DNA of 64,000 nt from Pempheris klunzingeri (lineage: Eukaryota > Chordata > Actinopteri > Acropomatiformes > Pempheridae): positions 17,777,328-17,841,327 of the forward strand of contig NC_092019.1 of the NCBI RefSeq assembly GCF_042242105.1. Direction: 5' to 3'. A program made the translations under genes and the position numbers. The notes below the pieces were generated by a model. That model was not told the DNA's origin. It searched no databases and saw nothing but the letters and a program-made list of their open reading frames with translations. Every line of letters begins with the position of its first letter. Position 1 is the first letter of the stretch. This document shows, one piece after another, positions 56,967 to 64,000 of the stretch.

Positions 56967-58565
56967 TTGGCTGAAGCAGCATCACTCAGATTAACTATGA
57001 ACCAAATCCAAAAGCACAGGATTCATTCAGCTGCCGTTTTGCCTTTGCAACAGGGCTTTGTTCAGTATATGTGTGCAGGTGTGAGTGTGAATGAGCTGAG
57101 TGAAAAGGTATGTTTGCATGCAGATACAGTGTAGTATTCGACGTTTTCGTTCACCTCAGTGCAGAAGTAATGTACTGCATTGAAATAAACTCCCCTCATC
57201 TTTTAATCCCAATCTCCAATCTCTCATCCAGCCGCCTTTGTGTACTAGAGGATACTTTTTGTGCCAATTCATGTTTACGCTAAAATTTCCAGCATAACTT
57301 GCACAAGAACAGTTTGGTCAAAATAGCAGTCTGATCAATATAAAGTTGCCTTTCTTCGTCTCTCCCCTCAGTATTGTTTGTAGCATAATGTACTGAGATA
57401 TTTCCATTTTTAGACTTTCACTGGCTGGTCTCCTCCCCTGTGAGCATTGTAACTACACAGAGACAGATTGTTACCATAGGGTGAGGAGTATTAGGGACCT
57501 CCCATTTGACCGATTTCACCACTCTGGTTGGCTGTTGGAAGAGCATATCTGTAACACTTTGGCAGTTGTTGTGCCTGCAAGCATGGTCAATGATGCTTTC
57601 CTGCCTAAAAAGAGCTTCATATCAGCCAATCTACACAGGTTTTATAGTCATCTAGGGCTAAACGTTGACTGCAAAAAAAAAAAAGATAAAAAACAGTGAA
57701 TGTTGCTCTTTTTGTGATGTAAATTTGATCATTTCCAGGCATGCCTTGAATTATGCCTTGTTGCGCTCTCTCTCATCTGATCATTCATACTGTATAAGGG
57801 CAAGATTAGAACAAAAATCAGACATTTTCTTCTCAGAAGTAGCTTAAGCTGTTTTAAGAGCGTATTTTTAGATGCATGCTTTTTGGATGCACAAATAATG
57901 AACAAAGAGACGAGCACAGATTTGCCAAGCACAGATTCCCATCCAGGGATCTCATCATTCAAAAAACAGTGTAGTTATAAGTGAATGAAAACAGGACCTA
58001 TAATGTGATCGTTGCACAGTTCCATAGTGAAACAAAATAATCTTTTAGTGTCACTTTGACTCTAAAGCCCATGCACATTATTAGTTTAGTTTAAGTAGAC
58101 GGCATCTGGAAACATATTGGTAGTTTTATGATATGCATTTTCTTGGAATCTCTTGCTTTAAACAATGTAATTTATGGACCTCCTTTTTTTTTTTTTTTTT
58201 TTTTCTAAGTATTAAGGTTGATATGTAGATGAGTGACAAAATAACCTGTCCTTACAGCAGGATAATATGTCAGTAGGGTGTTAGCTCTGAGCTTTAGGTA
58301 ACTGATATTAAAATAGTGACCAAATATTTCAAAGTTGTTGACAAGATTAGGGTTAATAAACATTTGGGATTCAATGTTTTGACATTCATGTATGTTTTTT
58401 TTAAATCATCTTTGTGCTTGAGCCCAGTTTTGTGGCCTGGCTCTATTCTATTGTTGCAGTAAATACCACTATTCTTTCCATTATTCCTCTTTTATACTTT
58501 AGTCTGTTCATGTCGGTTATCTATTATTTTATTCCTATCTTACTGTACTGTATTTCATTAATAAA
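56967..58565 (+). other. zyx: zyx 3' UTR (approximate)
   Basis: Non-coding. AATAAA occurs at 57184-57189 and 58560-58565, allowing a short or a long 3' UTR. A T24 tract lies near 58182-58205. Confidence 0.4.
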
Positions 58566-58969
58566 TGCTTACAATTATTAGGTTTCATTTTAACCTGGAG
58601 ATGTGCCTTCTCCACTATTGTATTCCAATGTTCCTTTTGAATTGAGCCTGGTTTGCAGCCACAGAAATTCATTCCACATTAGGAAAACAGTTCTTACTTG
58701 TGCTTGCATTGAACCTGGTGCAGTATAACACCAGAGTGACTAACATGCCAATAGTTATTCAGCATTGCATGCTTGCTGTGTAGGTGGTGGTGGCATTACT
58801 TCTAGTATTAAGTCTTTTGTTTGCACCAATTGCTCCCACTGTTGTGGCCCTGCCTTTGTCATCACTATGTGATATTATACGTATGATGATGCCTTCACAG
58901 TTGCATTTATCTTGCGTTTTGTTGTGTTATGTCCTATTGTATTACATGCGGATGCCTTGTCTTTTCATC

Positions 58970-59005
<36 letters not shown>

Positions 59006-61042
59006 ATTCCTGTTTGATATGTGTGAATGTGTATATGTTTAAAAAAAATATTTAGCCCCACTCCTCCCCTTTGGCTGTATCAAAAGATAAATAAATGAAA
59101 TGCTACATAACAAATGCTTGTCTGATTCCTCAACTGTCAGTGGTATAACTTTACAGTTCTGAATACCTACAACACACAAGATGGTGTATGCAATATTAGT
59201 GGTAGCTTTAAAACAGCACATAATTAGAGTTTGTCCTATTTGTTTTTGCCACCGTACTCTCTGTTCGGCCTCCATGTGACACTCGTGAAACGTGTGTCCT
59301 GCCAGACGCTTGCTGATGTGTTACAGGACACCAGGCTGCTCTATCAGTTCTAAACAGCCATATGTTGCACTGATAATGGCGAAAGCGGACATGTGTGCAT
59401 ATGCAGCTAAGAGTGTTTACTTGTGGAAGTGCTTGCCCTCATTCAATGCAGTGTAACAATGTGTGAGTGGACCAAATTTGTTGGCCTTCACTTACCGGCC
59501 TCAGCTTTCTGCTCTCAAGCCTTTGACAGTGTAGATGGAAGGGTGGGGGGGTGAGTCTTTATGTTGAGTTTCATCTGGTTTCACAAATCACAAAACGTCC
59601 ACATACACGTTCCACAGTACACCCATGATCTTGGCTTGACTATCTGGGCTCGAGAGGAGAGTAAGACGTAGCCTGCAAGAGTTGTTTTTTATCAGTGTCA
59701 GAAGAGGAGAGAAGAGAGTGATGAAAAGAGATAGAGAGCTGAGACGACAGCTGTTTGACGGAGGGACAGCATGAGCAGAAGGCACATGTGAAACACAGAG
59801 GATGCAACACGCCGGAGAAACATCCATATACTAAGAATGAGTGCAACTCCAATAGAGCTTGAGGTAGGATCTTTCCAGAAACAAAAAGTTGAACATTTTG
59901 TAATGAAGCTGAGTTTACTGTGTTCACACGGTAATGAGGCAAATGTTTTAGTGGCTGCAAACTGGAGCAGAGCCATTTATGTTCCTGGGAAATGATATTC
60001 AAATAATGTGGTTTAGTGGTGTACTCAAACTGTGCTGCCTACAGTGTTGGATGCCAAAATACAAACTAATATCTTTTTTTATCAGCATTTTTTCGGTATT
60101 ATGTATCTACTTTTTTAGTAAGACAGAAAACATGCTGTAAATAGAAAAGCTGCTGGCCAATATTAACTTTGTATGATTCTACTGTACTTTAAAAGTAATA
60201 CTAAAAAAGTAAAGTACATCTCAGTTGAGATGTCTAAGTATAAAGTAAAGTGGTTCAAGCTACTGTCATGGCTGCTCTGATTAAAAACGTGAAATACATG
60301 AATATCCACTCAGTAATGCGTTTCATATAAGATAAGATCAACTTTATTGATCCCGAAGGAAATTACTATATCATGTGGCAGCTATTGATTATGTTTCATG
60401 GTAAAATTTAAACTGAGTGGACTCTTACTAGCGAGCAGTGTTGGTTGCTGAAAGTAGTAGAACAGAAATTCTTCGGTGGTTCTTTGAGGAATGAGGAACT
60501 GAGAGGCTTCGCTCTGGATATTAGGAATCACTGTTGAGTGTTGCGGGCTCAGTTCAATTAAAGATATGTGATGCAACATGCCCAGTCGATGACTGCACTC
60601 ATATACTCGAACCTTTAATGTAATCAACATGGCTTATTAATCATGATGTTTTTGCGTGATAGTCTTGTAGATTTATGATGGCATAGCCTGATGTTTAATC
60701 TGTACATACATTGCATTCATTATTGAGTAAAAAGGCTGTGAGTAAACATCAGTAGTTCCCAACCCTTGGATCTGGAGTTCCCAAAGGGCAAGACAAATCT
60801 AAGGTGTCACCAGATGATCAATAAGGCAGGAAAAGGGAAGAAAAATTCACTAACTTTTACAGGCTTTTCTCAAATCTTTGCTTTTACTTGAAATGCTGGA
60901 GATATTTATTAAAATCAAACACCCTGAGAAGGGAACTTCACTGATTGGTTAAACTGCTCTCAGCTCAAAGCAGCCTGTAATATGAGGCACTGGATCCTGG
61001 ACAACAACAAACCATGTATACTTCTATATCTCTAAAAGTGCT
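58566..61042. other. zyx-kel spacer
   Basis: Contains a T-run near 58975-59000 and repeat fragments. It probably holds the kel promoter and possibly an unseen short first kel exon; neither was identified. Confidence 0.45.
60329..60375 (+). repeat. interspersed repeat end
   Basis: ATCAACTTTATTGATCCCGA followed by AGGAAATTAC is a phrase found at the ends of many fish retroelement copies; family not assigned. Confidence 0.45.
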
Positions 61043-61400
61043 ATGGTATCTTGGTTGAGCCAGTTACATTTTTTTGTTTCCCTTGCTCACTTCCTGCCTC
61101 AGCTATCAGTCCAGCCATCGTCACAGCCAGAACCTGAGAGGGGCCTTCAACCTCCACCTCTGTTTCAGCTGCCACTCCCCACCCAAGATCCCTCTGAGAC
61201 CCATCAACAAACCCAGCTCCGGTCGGAGCTACAGCTGTCAGAGTCTAACCCTGATCACCAGCACCAAGCAAAGCCTGTGTGGATACGCCAGCGAAGGCTG
61301 CTTCTGTTTTTGGGGTTCTCCTTCTGTGCTGCCACTCTGGGACTAATTTGCTATATGTATAAGAATCCTCAAAATAGGAGCAATAACCAGGAAGGCACTG
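61043..61400 (+). CDS. kel: kel first visible exon, cytoplasmic tail and TM
   Basis: Open from the ATG at 61043; an acceptor-like CCTCAG ends at 61102 in the same frame. Encodes a Gln/Pro-rich tail, PVWIRQRR, the TM helix and YMYKNPQNRSNNQEGT plus one base. The stretch 61043-61102 is pyrimidine-rich and may be intron. Confidence 0.65.
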
Positions 61401-63936
61401 GTAAGCCTCAAGTGAAACACGATCGCAATGAATCTGGAATCTGCCATTTTGTCTTACTCTTCTCTCACTCTTTCTGCAGAGACTCCATGTCTCTCCCCAG
61501 CCTGTCAGTGGGCCTCAGCCCGCCTGTCCTCGTCTGCCGATCCCTTCACGCAGCCCTGTGATTACTTCCTGTTCACATGTGGATCTGACAGACTTTCACC
61601 AGACAGTGGAGGCGGGGGGAGACAAAGAGGTCAGGGCATCCCTGGACATCCACAGAACCGGAGGGGAAACGCTGTGTGGCCAGAGAGGAGAGGAAGAAGT
61701 AAAGAGATAGAAGACAGAGGGCTGAGAGAGGACAAAATACTGAACAGAAAAACTGTGCTGCTGCAGTATCTCAGGGAGATTTTAGGTAGGAGTCTGTAAT
61801 CAAAATATCCTCTAATGTATAATAGGTTCTGCACTGTATTGCTTTAAGCACTCATATTTCATCGTAGGAGAGTTTAATAGATGAATGTATTGGATGAGTT
61901 GTGTTTTTCTTGATCTGTCTGCCAGAATCAAACGACAGACCGGGAAACACAGCAGTGCAGAAGGCCAAAGGATTCTACCATTCCTGTTTGGACACCAAAT
62001 CCATAGAGAGTGCTGGTGCAGAGCCCTTCCTCACACTCATCCAGAAAGTGAGATAATTATCTGCCCTTACAATAAGGGCCTTGGGCTGATAAATAGGATT
62101 TTCAGCCACATGCGCAGCATGATGATGAAGCCTAATGATTTTGATTACCCTTGGACTTTCAGACCTCTAGCGCCACCATGAGCTTCACATTTGTGGTTTT
62201 TGAGTGAAAAATATCTCAACTGTTGCCATGTAATTCATGCCACACACATACATGCCCCCCTCAGTACACACTGAAATCACTTTGGTGATTCACCGACTTT
62301 TCATATAGCCACACCATCAGGTCAAAATTCTAATTTGTCCACTGCTTTAGTTTATGATGAAACACTTAAGGCATTAAGCTCAAAGCCTCACAGTGCACTA
62401 TTATTACTTATATTATTACAAGTAATTTGTTAGAACAACTGATTTTTCTGTTTGACAAAGGTATTTAGGAGCAGTACCTCACATATTTCTCCTGGTTGTC
62501 TCAGATTGAACATACATTATGTGTAAAGGGAACATGTTTAAAGTTTTGTCTATTGTAATATCTGTGGCCTCATTACTTCTGATAATCCCTGTTTGTATTT
62601 AATCTGTCTCCATCGCTCTCTCTCTCTGTGCAGCTGGGAGGCTGGGCAGTGTCAGGCCAGTGGAATCAGACTGATTTAAACTCAACCCTGAGTCTGCTAA
62701 TGAGAGACTACGCCACTTTTCCATTCTTCAACCTTTATGTGGGCAAAGACCCAAATGACATTGCCCGCGGGACAACCAAAAGATACATACAGGCCAGTAT
62801 CCATTAGGATAATTTGTTAGTCCTAACATGCTGGCAGGAGCACTGACAGAACAAAGTAGACTTTTGTGTTGTTGCTTTAACTCAAGTGTCCTCTTTGTCA
62901 ACAGATTGATCAGCCAGATCTGTTGATCCCGATTGAATGGAACAGCAAGACACATAAGTCTCAAGCTAAAACGCAGGTTGATGTCTGTGCCAACTAATCC
63001 AAGAAATATGCTTTAATGAAAACAATATTCTTCCATCCCTAATGCTAATGCATTCTGTTATCGTTGTCTTGTCTCTTTTCATCCAGACGCTACGTCCTTT
63101 CTTGGCTTCATGTCAGAGGTACCTGGCCCTGTTGGGGGCCCCGCCCAGCAGCAGCATGATCCACGTCGGCACGTTCATATCTCTGTCCTCCGAGCTTGCT
63201 GTGGCCGCTGCACCTCTGCACTATCGCCTGTCGAAAGGGCAGCTCTATCAGCGCATGACCATCAAAGAGCTACAGGTAATGGAGGAGGAGGCTGCGTCAC
63301 TATATAAACACACACGCACTGAATCCACTGTAGTGATTGATTTTCTTTATGTAAATATGTCAACAGAGCCAGGCCCCTGCCATCGACTGGTTGGGCTGTC
63401 TGCAGGCTGCTTTCCGTCCACTGTCCCTGATCGAAGATGATCCTGTCCTTCTGCATAACTTACCTTACATCGTGCAAATGTCCCGAATCATTGGCAAATG
63501 GCTGAACAAGCATGAGCTGAGCACCAGGTACTGTAAGTGACACAAAACAATGCACAATAAAAGATGTATGGGCTTTTCCTTTCCTCTGTTTTGACCTTGT
63601 GTTGCCACTTTGTATTCCACTCAGCGGCCCCCTTCATACTTACATGGTCCTCAATCTGCTGCACACCCTGACGCCCGCTCTAGACTCCAGATTTTCGGAA
63701 ACCGCAGAGAGTTTGTCTGCAGCTCTGGGTAACACTGAAGAGGTGAGTCAACACAGATGTAGCCATCTGTACTTGTTTAAACCATGACACCTATGAGTTG
63801 GTTTGTGGAGTCACATCTTCACTATGGGCCTTTTTACCAGGTAGCCCCTCGCTGGAAAGACTGTGTGTTAGAGACTGAGAGAGGATTTGAATTAGTTCTT
63901 ACAGACCTTCTCAGTGAGAGGACAGCACACAGAGAG
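61043..63936 (+). CDS. kel: kel: Kell-type M13 metallopeptidase homologue (3' part outside window)
   Basis: Type II membrane protein of the neprilysin/ECE family (M13). Nine exons are visible (61103-61400, 61480-61785, 61926-62047, 62634-62792, 62905-62976, 63087-63275, 63367-63527, 63625-63742, 63841-63936), joining in phase to 507 codons. A hydrophobic segment RRLLLFLGFSFCAATLGLIC precedes the ectodomain, which has the PC-x4-C and PCDYFLFTCG cysteines, GFYHSCLDTKSIESAG, LGGWAVSGQWNQTDLN, AIDWLGCLQAAF and LTPALDSRF, all best matched by Kell. The zinc motif HExxH would lie beyond the window, so activity cannot be judged. Start uncertain: ATG at 61043 (G at -3 and +4), or an unseen exon spliced to 61103. 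A different M13 member is possible, but synteny supports kel. Confidence 0.85.
61480..61785 (+). CDS. kel: kel exon, start of ectodomain
   Basis: 306 nt, phase 1 in and out. Encodes TPCLSPACQW, DPFTQPCDYFLFTCGSD, then a Gly/Arg-rich insert of about 45 residues not recognised in mammals, then KTVLLQYLREIL. Confidence 0.86.
61926..62047 (+). CDS. kel: kel exon, FYHSCLDT motif
   Basis: 122 nt, phase 1 to 0. Encodes AVQKAKGFYHSCLDTKSIES and AGAEPFLTLIQK, aligned with the FYNSCMDT region of Kell. Confidence 0.92.
62634..62792 (+). CDS. kel: kel exon, LGGW motif
   Basis: 159 nt, phase 0. Encodes LGGWAVSGQWNQTDLNSTLS (two N-glycosylation sequons) and FPFFNLYVGKDPND. The only in-frame donor is CAG|GCCAGT, a GC donor. 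Confidence 0.9.
62905..62976 (+). CDS. kel: kel exon, IDQP motif
   Basis: 72 nt, phase 0. Encodes IDQPDLLIPIEWNSKTHKSQ and AKTQ; human Kell has IDQPEFDVP here. Confidence 0.88.
63087..63275 (+). CDS. kel: kel exon
   Basis: 189 nt, phase 0. Encodes TLRPFLASCQRYLALLGAPP through LSKGQLYQRMTIKELQ, aligned with GKLFQMVTIDQLKEM of Kell. Confidence 0.92.
63367..63527 (+). CDS. kel: kel exon, AIDWL motif
   Basis: 161 nt, phase 0 to 2. Encodes SQAPAIDWLGCLQAAFRPLS and ends NKHELST. Donor AG|GTACTG keeps frame; a stronger-looking GTAAGT lies five bases on and would not. Confidence 0.9.
63625..63742 (+). CDS. kel: kel exon, TPALDSRF motif
   Basis: 118 nt, phase 2 to 0. Encodes GPLHTYMVLNLLHTLTPALD and SRFSETAESLSAALGNTEE. 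Confidence 0.92.
63841..63936 (+). CDS. kel: kel last exon in window
   Basis: 96 nt, phase 0. Encodes VAPRWKDCVLETERGFELVL and TDLLSERTAHRE; human Kell has RPRWMKCVEETG. The gene continues beyond the window. Confidence 0.9.
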
Positions 63937-64000
63937 GTAAGCAGCCATCACGGGGGTTGAAGACATATTGAATTAACCAGTGATTGAATTTTTACAGCTG

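Overview
This is a eukaryotic window, almost certainly from a ray-finned (teleost, probably percomorph) fish. Its genes are split into short exons with canonical GT-AG borders. Dinucleotide microsatellites are abundant, introns carry fold-back MITE-like repeats and L2-like fragments, and the four recognisable genes match vertebrate families. No bacterial, viral or CRISPR features were seen.

Layout. (1) About 1.0-11.5 kb, plus strand: the 3' three quarters of clcn1, the muscle chloride channel ClC-1. If the last exon is counted as 23, as in human, exons 7 to 23 are present and all splice phases agree; exons 1-6 lie before the window. A second 79-nt exon, 7a, sits in intron 6. (2) About 14-37.2 kb, minus strand, tail to tail with clcn1: fam131b, nine coding exons giving a 444-residue protein with an N-myristoylation-type start (MGCIGS) and a Gln-rich segment. 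(3) About 45.2-57 kb, plus strand: zyx (zyxin), a non-coding first exon in a CpG-rich stretch, then nine coding exons giving 626 residues with three C-terminal LIM domains. (4) About 61-64 kb, plus strand: the 5' half of a Kell-type M13 metallopeptidase gene (kel), running off the window before its catalytic domain. The same gene neighbourhood (KEL, CLCN1, FAM131B, ZYX) is found on human 7q34-q35.

The genes do not form a pathway: clcn1 sets muscle membrane excitability, zyx is an actin and focal-adhesion adaptor, kel is a membrane endopeptidase homologue and fam131b is poorly characterised.

The most interesting observation is in clcn1. Exons 7a (998-1076) and 7 (2454-2532) are both exactly 79 nt, have the same phases and encode alternative versions of the same transmembrane helix. 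Reading-frame logic forces exactly one to be used. In mammals an exon 7a in this intron is the MBNL-controlled poison exon mis-spliced in myotonic dystrophy; here it looks like an intact alternative. Other points: splice acceptors abutting long UG repeats (clcn1 exon 11 and zyx coding exon 5, the latter also flanked downstream by the complementary CA repeat), two likely GC-AG introns, and a Kell protein without the juxtamembrane cysteine that bonds XK in mammals.
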